DNA of 64,000 nucleotides from positions 2,232,001-2,296,000 of the forward strand of contig CANJKZ010000011.1 in the NCBI GenBank assembly GCA_947471745.1, given 5' to 3'. Position numbers and translations under genes: made by a program. Below, piece by piece: positions 53,720 through 63,856 of the stretch (positions are counted from its first letter, which is position 1; each line of letters begins with the position of its first letter). The DNA comes from Closterium sp. Naga37s-1. Its lineage: Eukaryota > Streptophyta > Zygnematophyceae > Desmidiales > Closteriaceae. The notes under the pieces are model-generated. The model ran no database searches, was not told the origin of the DNA, and saw only the letters and a program-made list of their open reading frames with translations.

Positions 53720-54540
53720 CAGTGCGGCTCAGTAGGGCGGAGCGGCTCGGTAGGGCGGCGCGGCTTGGAAGAGCGGCGCGACTCGGTGGGTGGCGCGGCT
53801 CCGCTGGGCAGCGCGGCTCGGCTAGGCGGCGCGGCTCGGATTGGCGGCGCGGCGCTGCAGGGCGGCGCGGGTGCTTACCAGGGGCGGGTGCAGGGCAGGG
53901 CCGCGAAAGCAGGGGCCGTGACTGCAGGGGCCACGACAGCAAAGGGGCCGCGACGGCAGGTTCCGCGATGGCAGGGGCCGCGAGAGCAGTAGGGGCCGCG
54001 ACGGCTGCAAGGGCCGCGACGGCAGCAGGGGCCGCGACGGCAGCAGGAGCCGCGACGGCAGCCGGGGCCGCGACGGCAGCAGGGGCCGCGACGGCAGCAG
54101 GGGCCGCGACAGCAGCAGGGACCGCGACCACAGTAGGGGCCGCGACGGCAGCAGGGGCCGCGTCGGCAGGGGGGGGCCGCGGCGGCAGTAAGGGCCGCGA
54201 CGGCAGCAGAGGCCGCGTCGGCAGCAGGGGGCCGCGACGGCAGCAGGGGCCCCGACCACAGTAGGGGCCGCGATGGCAGCAGGGGCCGCGTCGGCAGTGG
54301 GGGGCCGCGACGGCAGTAAGGGCCGCGACGGCAGCAAAGACCGCGTCGGCAGCAGGGGGCCGCGACGGCAGCAGGGGCCGCGACGGCAGTAGGGGCCGTG
54401 ACGGCAGTAGGGGCCGTGACGGCAGTAGGGGCCGCGACGGCAGCAAAGGCCGCGTTGGCAGCAGGGGCCGCGACGGCAGCAGGGGCCGCGACAGCAGTAG
54501 GGGCCGCGACGGCAGGGTGAGGCAGGCGCAAAGCGCGCTT
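53720..54540 (-). repeat. GC-rich leader minisatellite of element F
   Basis: About 35 units of GGGGCCGCGACGGCAGCA (18-19 bp, plus strand), preceded by a CGGCGCGGCTCGG block shared in kind with D. C-rich on the sense strand. Confidence 0.83.
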
Positions 54541-54565
54541 TGGGTAGGGCAGGAAAAAAAAACTT

Positions 54566-54619
54566 CGTGGTGGGCCCTAAAAAAAAACGTTCCCACGAGG
54601 GAACCTGCTCAGAATTCCA
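54566..54619 (-). promoter_or_regulatory. PBS and tRNA-complementary box of element F
   Basis: A degenerate PBS TGGAATTCTGAGC (54607-54619), a perfect 6-bp hairpin GTTCCC/GGGAAC with 4-base loop (54589-54604), an oligo-U run, then GGGCCCACCACG (54566-54577). Confidence 0.75.
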
Positions 54620-54747
54620 TGTTAGAATCAGGAACGGAATGAATGAACTAGAAAGCAGGTGGGTACAAGTAGGAAACCTAAAAGTGTTGTACCCTATATG
54701 AACTACCCCACTACAGCCTAGATAGACTATAGCATATAAGTTTGACA
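54620..54747 (-). repeat. 5' LTR of element F (128 bp)
   Basis: Identical to the 3' LTR except GA/AG near the sense end. Confidence 0.92.
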
Positions 54748-54752
54748 TCTTC

Positions 54753-54952
54753 ATCTGCCGCTCAGCCACCGCCAGCCACTGCACGAACTCCTGGAGCACG
54801 TCCGACTTCTTGGCGACGGGCCTCAACCACACGTAGCAGGTATTGCGGTCCTTCAGCAGCAAGAATTATAGGCTTTCGTCCTTGGCCCGCACAGGTCGAG
54901 GTGCACGACAGCCAGCACGTCGTCGCGTCGGAGCCCTGGTCGGGGAAGGTGT
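54753..54952 (-). pseudogene. Integrase start of element G
   Basis: LAVVHLDLCGP (first catalytic D) near 54890-54925, a frame break, then LLKDRNTCYVWLRPVAKKSD and VLQEFVQWLAVAERQMK running to F's insertion point. Confidence 0.82.
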
Positions 54953-55456
54953 TGATGGATAGCGTGCGAATCTGGAGAGCGTACAAGAGATTGAGTCCGC
55001 CGACTTCGAGGGAACATTGCATACAGCTCACGTAACCTTAAGCTATGAGCGGGTACGCGTTGGAAACGTCTTAATCTCTACTTTCCAGAATGGAAACGTC
55101 TTAAACCAAGATCTAGGCCGATCGCTATCGCGATTTAAGTGCGACGGGGTGTCCTAGCCGAATTACTTGGCAGCCATGGATTACACATAGGAATGGCTTA
55201 AGCTAGAGTTCAGATCTAAAAATGACGAGTTTGACAAACCCTACCATCCCAACCCTCGCCATACAACAATCCCCAACAACCCAAAATGCCAAACTAGCAA
55301 CACCAAAGGTGTTGTAGTGGGTAGCAAAGGTTTGTTGGTGCTTGTTTGGTGCAAGATCAAATCCAGCCCGTAACAAGTCTAGCAATCATATTTTGCCCAA
55401 ACCCTTAGCCCACAACCAGCTAGAGCAAAATACCACAACCACCTACACAATCAACA
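54953..55456 (-). repeat. 3' LTR of element I (504 bp)
   Basis: Sense TGTTGATTGTG to GCTATCCATCA; pairs with 60230-60737 with scattered differences. Confidence 0.92.
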
Positions 55457-55506
55457 CTCCCCCTTGCTCATGCTGGAGGTGGCTGAACACCACTGGGCAA
55501 AATCCT

Positions 55507-56679
55507 TCACTCCACTCCCCCTTGCCCAAGAAGGGGAGCCATCCACAGCATGATGTCGTCAAGGCAGAGAAGCACCAGCCCTCCCACATCCTGCTCAGGC
55601 ACCATGCCAACATGGGGCTGCATCCCCATCAAGGACATGCACACACCGTGACGCTCAAAAGAAAGGGGTTTGGTGAGTATGTCTGCTGCCTGACGGTTGG
55701 TTGGGTACCACTGGAGGATCACCTCGCCGCTTGCCACCATCTCCCTGATGAAATGCCACCAAACCTGCATGTGCTTGGTGCGGCCATGCAAGCATGCATT
55801 CTGTGCAAGGGCAATGGCAGACTGGTTGTCCACAAACACAGGCACACCACCAGCAAGCTCATGCCCAAACTCCCCAAACAAACGCTTCAGCTACACACCT
55901 TCCTGAATGCACTGACACAGACTGATGTATTCACTCTCAGTGGTGGACAATGCAACCACCGGCTGCCTCTTGCTCTGCCAAGAGATGGCTGCACCATTAA
56001 GGCAATAGACATAGCCGGTGTGACTCTTGCGGTCAGCTGAATCTCCAGCAAAATCAGCATCACTAAAGCCCACCAACTCAACTTGAGGCTTGCTGTGTGC
56101 GGGGTAGAAGATACCTGACTTGACACAACCTTTCAGGTACCTTAGCACTCTCTTAGCAGCCTGTAGGTGAAATGCCTTGGGACAAGACACCACCTTGGAC
56201 AGCTGTGACACTACATAAGCAATCTGGGGCTGTGTGGTCGTGCTTGCATACATGAGAGACCCCACAATGCTTTGATAGAGCTGGACCAGCTCATCTCTCA
56301 GCAAGGGCTCCTTAGCATGTGCATGCACGTCGAACCCTGTAGGGAGAGGGGTACGCACGGGGTTAGCCTCAGAAAGGCCAAAGGACTCAAGCATCTCCTG
56401 ATGAATCAAGATGCCACTCTCATCATGCTCAATCTGCACCCCCAAATAGTACTTAGCCTCCCCCGTGTCCTTCATACGGAAACGAGATGACAAGAGACCC
56501 TTCACCTCGTCCAGCAAGACCATGCTTGAAGACATGAGCAGAATGTCATCCACATAGAGGTAAAGGGACAACCTGCCCTCATCCCTCACCAAGTGGTACA
56601 AGGCAGGGTCACACTCAGACCTCTCAAAGCCAAAATCCATCAACGCCTCATCAAACTTGAGGTACCACTGCCTTGGAGC
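55507..56679 (-). pseudogene. RT end and RNase H of element I
   Basis: LYLYVDDILLMSSSMVLLDE (active site intact), YLGVQIEHDESGILIHQEML, YQSIVGSLMYASTTTQPQIA, FSDADFAGDSADRKSHTGYV and STTESEYISLCQCIQEGV, then a TAG, then FVDNQSAIALAQNACLHGRT and AADILTKPLSFERH. All RNase H landmarks are present apart from the stop. Confidence 0.88.
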
Positions 56680-58007
56680 TTACTTAAGCCCATAGATTGA
56701 TTTTTTGAGTCGGCAAACCCTGCCGGACCCATCATCAAAACCAGGGGGCTGCCTCATGTAAAGCTCCTCCTTCAAGACCCCATGAAGATAGGCAGTGGTC
56801 ACATCCATGTGATGGATGTGAAACCCCGAGGAGGCTGCCATCCCAAGGGAGCCTCTCAGGGTAGTAGGCTTACCCGCCGGGGTAAACACCTGGTCATAGT
56901 GAACACCTCGTGTTTGAGTGTGCCCCATGGCTACCAACCTGGACTTAGGTCTCTCAATGCTACCATCACCCTTGTGTTTGTACTTCCACACCCACTGACA
57001 CCTCAATACCTCCATACCAGGTGGCACACAAGCTGGATCAACCAGCTCAAAGGACTCGTTCGCCTTATGAGACTCAAGCTCCTCGCGCATGGACTCGACC
57101 CACTCAAGACGGGACAAGGCCTCCTTGACTGACTTAGGCTCATGTACTTGACCCATAAGACAAAAATCAAGTCCATGTGCACCCCCATCCGCATCCACAA
57201 GCATGCACTCCTCCAAATCATGCACCTCATGATCATGCATGCAAGCATACTGTGCACTTGGTGTGAACCTCTCAGATGGCCGGGAGATGCGTGTGGTGCG
57301 GCGCAGAGGTGATGCCTCCCCCTGCTCCAAACTTTGCAGCTTCTCCCTCCAAGTCACTCTCTTCATGGGGGACCGTGGTGACTTCGGCAGCTGCTGCTGC
57401 AGTAGTTGCTGCCACCTACCCACAAGAACAGGCGGTGTATGCTGCTGTGGTGGCTGTTGCGGCTTCTCTTGTTGCTGCTGCTGCTGTCCCTGTGGCTGCT
57501 CCGGGTCATGGGCCGGTGCGTTAGGGTCAGGGGTAGAACCAGCAGTTGGTGACTCCTCATGGTGAGGTGCAGCTGCCTTTTGTTCCTCTTGCTGCTCTTG
57601 TACCTCCTCTCCAGGGTCCTCCCATGCCCCCTCAAAGATGGAAGATGTGTAGGGATCCTGGAGGGAGCTCCCAACTGTACTAGGACCACGCTCCTTCCAC
57701 CCCTTGTAGCTCAGCCCCTCGTGAAAAACCACATCCCGGCTTTCCACCACCCGCTGATCCGCCTCACTCCACAACATCCAAGCTTTGCTCCTCTCTGACA
57801 CCCCAAGGAAAATGCCCCATTGTGCATAGGATCCAGCTTCCTCCGTTGCTGGTCGGGCACTTTGAACTGCGTCATGCACCCCCACACTCGTGCCATCGAC
57901 ACACTAGGCACCTTCCTAGTCCACATGAAGTATGGGCTCTTGCCCTCTAGCCCCTTGCTGCCCATCCGGTTCTTAACCCAGTTGGCATATTGCACTGCTG
58001 CCCCCCA
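56680..58007 (-). pseudogene. Integrase end, linker and RT start of element I
   Basis: AVQYANWVKNRMGSKGLEGK, KVPSVSMARVWGCMTQFKVP, frameshift near 57826, GIFLGVSERSKAWMLWSEAD, a Gln-rich linker (PQGQQQQQQEKPQQPPQQ), then RT RCQWVWKYKHKGDGSIERPK, HHMDVTTAYLHGVLKEELYM and KKSIYGLK, followed by a TAA where CAA (KQAPRQWY) is expected. Confidence 0.87.
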
Positions 58008-60141
58008 TCAAGTATGGTCCAGCTGCGCATGAGCAAGCATGGCTCGGGCAAGGTCAATGAGGGTCCGGTTTAGCCTCTCTGCTGCCCCATTTTGCTGTGG
58101 CGTGTAGGCAACTGAAAGCTGGTGGGTGATGCCCTTGTCTTCAAGGAATGTCTCCAGATCCTTCCCCATGTACTCCCCACCCCGATCAGACCTAAGTATT
58201 TTCACCTTGGCCCCGGCTTCCCTCTCCGCATAGCGTATCCAACGCTTGAAGACCTTGGCCACCTCATCCTTGGTTTTCACCAAGGTAACCCAACTTAGGC
58301 GGCTGAAGTCATCCAAGAAGGTGATGAAGTATTTGCTGCCCTTCTCCCTTTCTGATGTTTGCATGGGGCCACACACATCCGTGTGCACCAACTCAAGAGG
58401 TGTGGAGGCTCTAGTGGTGGAGGTAGGGAAGGAGGTCCTTGGCAGCTTCCCGGTCGTGCAATCAGGGCACTTGCTTGGCTGCCCACCACCCTCCTTGATC
58501 TCCACACCCTTCAGCTCCCCCTTCTTCATGCACTCCACAAGTTGCTGCCTTCCCACGTGCCCCATGCGTAGGTGCAGCAAATCTGTCGTCACCTGCTCTA
58601 CGTCCCTCCAACGGGTGCTGCAAGCAGCATCCTTGGCTTCAACCCCATGTGCCTTCTCCACGTGAGGAACACACACTGGAACAAGGTATAAACCCTTCTC
58701 TAACTTGGCTTCCATCACCACAGCTCCACCCTTGCGAACCGTGCACCCTCCCATGGTGAAGGTGCATATGTATTCTTGCCTCGCAAGCTGAGAGCATGAG
58801 AGAAGGTTGGCTGCCAATCCAGGAACATGAAGCACACCCTTCAAATTCAGCACCTCCCCCTCCTTCCCCTTGACGGTGATGGTGCCGATGCCGATTGCTT
58901 GCAGCGTATCTCCACTCCCCACAATCACATTTCTGGAGCTAGGTGGGAGGGAGTGATAGGTGGTGAAGAGGTCGTGCCGAGGTACCATTCCACAGGTTGC
59001 CCCAGAGTCTAGAATGAGCTGGTTGGGGTCAGCCAACACACGACTAGCAAGCGCCGTGTCCTTCTCCAAGGATAAGAAGGAGAAACCATCATCCGATGAG
59101 TCCTCCTTTCCCTTCTTATCCTCGTTTGCCGCCGCTGCTGCCGCTTTCTCTTTGCTGCCCTTCTTGTTCCATGCTCCATTCTTCATCCTCCTCTCCACCC
59201 ACTCAGGCCTAGTGACAGGTGGAGCCTCTCCTGGGTACCCTTGAGGCTTCCACCCATCTGGTCGGCTCCAACACTCCTTCCAAGAGTGCTTCCGGTTGCA
59301 TCCAGGGACGAGGCACTTGTCGAGCTCCTTCTTCTTCCCCCCACCTCTTTGCCGCTGCTGGTACTTCTTGGAAGCAGCCCTATCACCAGCCCTATCCTCT
59401 ACCAGCATCACGCTTGCGAGCCTCATCAGAAACCAACACCTCCCATATCCGGGCCTTGGTCCATTTCTGCTGCTCAAGGTGAAGGTACTGCAGTAGGGCC
59501 TCGTTCGCCTCTTGGTCCAGCCCCTGGAGTGCGGTGTAGATGATCTCCTTCTCATCTACTTTGTAGTTCAACTCCTCCAAGGCCCTGACATACTCATCCA
59601 CCCTCTGGAGATACTGCACCATGGTCTCTCCATCACCATAGTTGCGTTCCATGGTGTAGAACCGCTTCCTCCAGGTGAGTATGCTTAGCAACCCTTTTTG
59701 CAAATGTCGATCTTGAACTCTCTTCCATGCTTGGGCAGCTGCTCCTTGCTTCCCCTTCAGGTCAATCAGCATCTTTAGGAGCTCTAGTTGGCCTTCCAAA
59801 GCCCAACACAGGTACTGGAACGCTTGCTTGTCCTTGCGGTCCCATGCTTCTTGTGCCTTAAGTAGCTCCTCCGCACTAAGCTGGTGCCTTCCGGTTCGCG
59901 GTGCTGCTGATCCACCTCCACTTCCCTCACTTATAGATGAGCTAGAGGCTCCCCCAGCCCCTGCTCCCTCGTGGCTAGACACTCCAGCAGATGCCTCTGC
60001 TTCATCAGCTCCAGGTCTTCGCTCTGATCCCTCCAAAACACCTTCTAGGTCTTTGATACCTAGCCAAAGCGTAAACTGGAACCGCTGTAGCGAAAAATCC
60101 GAGCCGGTGAACCTAGGAGGGCCATCTAATTTCTGGGCCAT
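58008..60141 (-). pseudogene. Gag, protease and integrase of element I
   Basis: ATG at 60139-60141 (MAQKLDGPPRFTGSDFSLQR). Gag shows ALEGQLELLKMLIDLKGKQG and MVQYLQRVDEYVRALEELNY, a frame change near 59420, and a knuckle CLVPGCNRKHSWKEC (C-x4-C-x3-H-x4-C). Protease is LILDSGATCGMVPRHDL. Integrase has LHLRMGHVGRQQLVE ... CPDCTTGK, HTDVCGPMQT, LRSDRGGEYMGKDL and QQNGAAERLNRTL: all catalytic residues present. It ends at a TGA after QLDHT. Confidence 0.88.
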
Positions 60142-60229
60142 GACCAACCCTAGATCTAGATGTCCTTAAACCAATTCTAAATTTGATAAAAATAGGGAAT
60201 GTCGCAGGCCTAACCAGCTCTGATACCAC

Positions 60230-60737
60230 TGATGGATAGCGTGCGAATCTAGAGAGCGTACAAGAGATTAAGTCCGCCGAATTCGAAGGAACATCGCATA
60301 CAGCTCACGTATCCTTAAGCTATGAGCGGGTACGCGTTGGAAACGTCTTAATCTCTACTTTCCAGAATGGTAACGCCCGCCTTAAACCAAGATCTAGGCC
60401 GATCGCTATCGCGATTTAAGTGCGACGGGGTGTCCTAGTCGAATTACTTGGCAGCCACGGATTACATATAGGAATGGCTTAAGCTAGAGTTCAGATCTAA
60501 AAATGACGAGTTTGACAAACCCTACCATCCCAACCCTCGCCATACAACAATCCCCAACAACCCAAAATGCCAAACTAGCAACACCAAAGGTGTTGTAGTG
60601 GGTAGCAAAGGTTTGTTGGTGCTTGTTTGGTGCGAGATCAAATCCAGCCCGTAACAAGTCTAGCAATCATATTTTGCCCAAACCCTTAGCCCACAACCAG
60701 CTAGAGCAAAATACCACAACCATCTACACAATCAACA
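60230..60737 (-). repeat. 5' LTR of element I (508 bp)
   Basis: Partner of 54953-55456; G's pre-integrase coding sequence follows the target duplication. Confidence 0.92.
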
Positions 60738-60742
60738 GGTGT

Positions 60743-61286
60743 GTCGCGCCAGCTTCCTGCAGTGGCGACCTCTTGCTTCGCCGAGCTCCGGATGGTGTCC
60801 ATGCCGACGTGCGCGAGCCTCGCATGTAGCCGGTCCGGCGTGGATTGCGTCGCCGAGACGATCGCCCGCAGAGCTACCACCTCCGTCGATGACGTCGCCG
60901 AGCAGGGACGTAGGTCAATGCAGAGGACCCGGCCGGTATACGTCGCCCAACCAAGCACGTTCCCCGCTGCCGAAACAAGGAGCATCCCGTTTCCGTCCTT
61001 CTGCAGCTTCATGCCATTCTCCTTCAGCTGGCCGGCGGACAGCAGGTTCGCCTACACGCCCGGGACGTAGAGGACGCTGGGGATCAGCACCTGCTTCCCG
61101 GCCTCCCCTTGCAAGGCGACTGTGCCTCGGCCATGGACGTCTTGCAGCGCCCCATTGAAGCCGCGCACGTGCTTGACGTCGCCGCTCGGCCCCAGGTCGC
61201 TGAAGGCCTCCTTCGTCCCCATCAGGTGGTGCGCTGTCAAGCAGAACCACCGCCGGGTTCCCCTGCACGGCTGCCGCCACCGCCTA
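60743..61286 (-). pseudogene. Protease and pre-integrase of element G
   Basis: HHLMGTKEAFSDLGPSGDVK, GRGTVALQGEAGKQVLIPSV, LYVPGV, a stop, then NGMKLQKDGNGMLLVSAAGN and LHARLAHVGMDTIRSSAKQE. The active-site loop that should read LDSGATHH is damaged: the DNA reads CTTGACAGC and then jumps to CACCACCTG, so G-A-T is lost and the frame changes. Confidence 0.82.
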
Positions 61287-62772
61287 GAAGTCCTCGTCGG
61301 CCTTCGGCGCCAGCGAGACGGTCGGCTCCACGACGCCGACAAGCAAGCACGACGCCTCCTTGATGTCTCGTCCTTTGCCGCCAGAGGAGGAGTCGGCGTC
61401 CTTCGCCGAGGTCGACGACTTGGTCGACTGCTTCTCCTTGCGCGGCTTACTCTCTCGACGAGGACGATGCCCGGCCGACCTCCCTTGGCCTCCCTTGGTG
61501 TCGTCGTCGTCGGACTCACTGCGGTCGGGGCACTCGAAGGAGAGGTGGTCGGGGCTGTGGCACTGCCAACACTCCCGACGTCGACTTCCTCCTCCTCGAC
61601 TGCCGTCTCTGGCCGACCTGCCCTTGTCGGCGTCCTTGGTCGGCCTCCCTCTACCACTTCCACTGCTGCCAGACTGCCCGCGCTGTCCCGGTCGACCACC
61701 TTGCTTCGTCGGGGCGGCGTAGTTCACCTGTGGCAGGAGCTCTATGGACCGCTCGTCCTCCTGCATCGCCTCGTCTCTGAGAATGAACGAGGTCAGGGAG
61801 TCCTCGTTGAGCATCGCCCGCGTGCTCGGCACCACCGACATCCGCTTCATCGAGTTGTAGCTGCTCGGAATCCCCTTTAGGACGTGCGTGACGTACGACG
61901 CCGTCGAGTACTGCACACCGGACATCCTCATGGTTGCGAGAAGTCGCCGAGCCCGGTTGCAGTAGTCGGTCGGAGTCTCCTGGTCGCCCATCCGCAGATG
62001 CGTCATCTGCTCCTCGAGCTGGTTGGTGACTTGGTAAGTTGACTCGATGAAGTGCCACGCCTAGTGGCCGGCGTCTAGGTAGTCCCTGCATGGCTTCAGG
62101 GCGATCTACAAGCCCGACGAGCAGCACCGCGAGATAACCGTGAAGGTCAACAGCTGCACGACGCAAGACTCTGCTCGTAGCTCGGGGTTGCTTTCCGACG
62201 ACGTCGCCACAGTGCCATCGGCGAAGCACATCAGCAAGACCATCTCTAGCTGGGGCTCAATTGCCTCCTTCCATGTGAGGATGTCAGGACGACCGACCAG
62301 CAGGGAGGTGACCGAGATTCTGTCCAGCGTGAACTTGAAGTAGCCGTAGCTTGGCGCTATCCCACTTGCTGTTACGTGAGTCGCCGACGACGGCATCAAT
62401 CCGCTTCGTCGACCCCCAACGTCGCACTCCGAGGACCCCGTCGCACTCTGACGACTGCTGCCCTCGCGCCTGAACGCCGCCGTCTTCATCGGCGTGGATG
62501 AATCCTCTCTGCCTTGACGTGCCTCCCGCACTGCTGCCGACCTGGCCACCACCGGCGTGGACGCCCACGTCGATGCCGCCTGCTGTGTTCACTGGTCGAG
62601 GAGAAGCTGGTCGAGAAGGGTGCTCCGATGCCCACACAGCGCGGATGCCAACCTCGACGACCGCCCAGGGGAGAGTCTCCCCGTACTCGCGAGCCTCTTG
62701 GCGTCTCCTCGCATCCTCCAGCCGTGCCTCCAGGGTGTCTACCACCCCTGCGTCACCTACGGCGCCTACCAT
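61287..62772 (-). pseudogene. Gag of element G
   Basis: Likely start ATG at 62770-62772 (MVGAVGDAGVVDTLEARLED). Then YGYFKFTLDRISVTSLLVGR, WKEAIEPQLEMVLLMCFADG, a stop, and MTHLRMGDQETPTDYCNRAR, SYVTHVLKGIPSSYNSMKRM and the canonical knuckle CWQCHSPDHLSFEC (CX2CX4HX4C) in a 240-codon frame. At least two frame breaks. Confidence 0.84.
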
Positions 62773-62857
62773 GGTGACTATCGCACAGCTGCCGGCCTAC
62801 GAACACATTAGGTAAGTGCAAAAGTAGGCTATACCAAAGGTATCGTTGCGATGCCGT

Positions 62858-62874
62858 CCACGCTCACCGCACCA
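62858..62874 (-). promoter_or_regulatory. Putative PBS of element G
   Basis: Sense TGGTGCGGTGAGCGTGG directly follows the 5' LTR. It begins with TGG as a PBS should but does not match initiator tRNA-Met; the tRNA is not identified. Confidence 0.6.
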
Positions 62875-63851
62875 TGCGGAGATAACTCAATAAACGGGAG
62901 CTAGACTATGGGCTAGGCATGGGGTGGGAGCAATATCTGCGTCCCTTCCTAAGTCGTTTCCTTGTGTGCTCACTACTTGCTGGTTCACGGGGGAAACTGG
63001 CAAGAGTTTCACTAGGAAAGGTTGACAACAATGGTTCAGATTGATAGCAACAAAGTTGGCAAGACTGACTACATTAGAGCTAGCATGCAAGCAAGACGAC
63101 TGCCAGCGCAGCATGGTCGACCGCGTTCCTGCACGACTTGGTCGACTGCGCTCCAGCAGTACAAAGTTGTGGCCCGCCAACACTGCAAGTCGACCGCGTG
63201 CCAACGTTGCTTCCGCAGGACAGCAGCGCACCTGCTTCGCAGGTGCTCGTAGATGATTGGCGTGCCATGCCTTGTCACCTGCACAGCGCACACACCAAAT
63301 CGACCTCGTGCTGACGAGGGCATCTGATCAGCCACGTCGACCCAGGATACCACACCGACGTCGGCCTTGCCACGAACACCTAGGCGACCGTCGCAGTTCT
63401 CCACAGAACCCCGTCACCCAGGTAACCTGGTCGACCAGGCAAACTCCTCGCCGACCAGCTCCTCCTTGTGCCCGTCGACCACCCAGGTCGACGACCACCG
63501 CCAGTCGACTACACCAAGTTGACCGCGCATCTGGTCGACCAGCCCCAAGTCGACCACACTCTTGGTCGGCCAACTCCAGGTCGACCAGCACAGCTGCCAG
63601 CCGACCACGCCAAGTCGGCTTCCCCAAGTCGGCGTCACTAAGTCGACACCTCCGAGGTCGACCTCGCCTGGTCGACCATCGACAATCAGCGGCCTTCGAA
63701 GTCGCCACCCTTACAGTGACCCCCGTGCAGGTCGACCAGCCCCGTCGACCAGCTCGCCCACTGCTACAGGTCGGCTGCACCTCCCGCACACCCGACCACG
63801 AGGTCGACTCCGCCCCAGCGTGGACAGGGCCTAACACAACTCTTGTGGTCA
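62875..63851 (-). repeat. 5' LTR of element G (977 bp)
   Basis: Sense TGACCACAAGAG to TCTCCGCA. Target duplication CAGAC follows at 63852-63856. Same GTCGACC-rich middle as the 3' LTR. Confidence 0.9.
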
Positions 63852-63856
63852 CAGAC

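Larger units (their letters stand above)
47361..54747 (-). mobile_element. Element F: full-length short-LTR copia copy inserted in G
   Basis: 7387 bp, two 128-bp LTRs (47361-47488 and 54620-54747) differing only at two adjacent bases near one end, and an exact target duplication TCTTC (47356-47360, 54748-54752). All domains are present. Lesions: G-run at 53200-53212, frame change near 52410, TAG near 51969, frame changes near 51700 and 50450, TAG at about 47889. Near-identical LTRs argue for a recent insertion. Confidence 0.94.
54953..60737 (-). mobile_element. Element I: copia element inserted in G
   Basis: 5785 bp with LTRs 54953-55456 (504 bp) and 60230-60737 (508 bp), exact target duplication GGTGT (54948-54952, 60738-60742), and PBS TGGTATCAGAGC (60217-60228, one base from the LTR). 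The PPT is AAGGGGGAG beside the 3' LTR. Lesions: frame change near 59420, TGA near 58008, frameshift near 57826, TAA near 56681, TAG near 55889. Confidence 0.94.
22915..63851 (-). mobile_element. Element G: old copia element split by nested insertions
   Basis: LTRs at 22915-23897 (3') and 62875-63851 (5') are clearly homologous but diverged. The exact target duplication CAGAC flanks the whole (22910-22914, 63852-63856). Subtracting H1, F, I and their duplications leaves about 7.3 kb with gag, protease, integrase, RT and RNase H in copia order. The coding sequence rejoins at the insertion sites (for example AERQMKKSVLMLHSD across F, and LYGLKQSALLWYR across H1). Confidence 0.92.
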
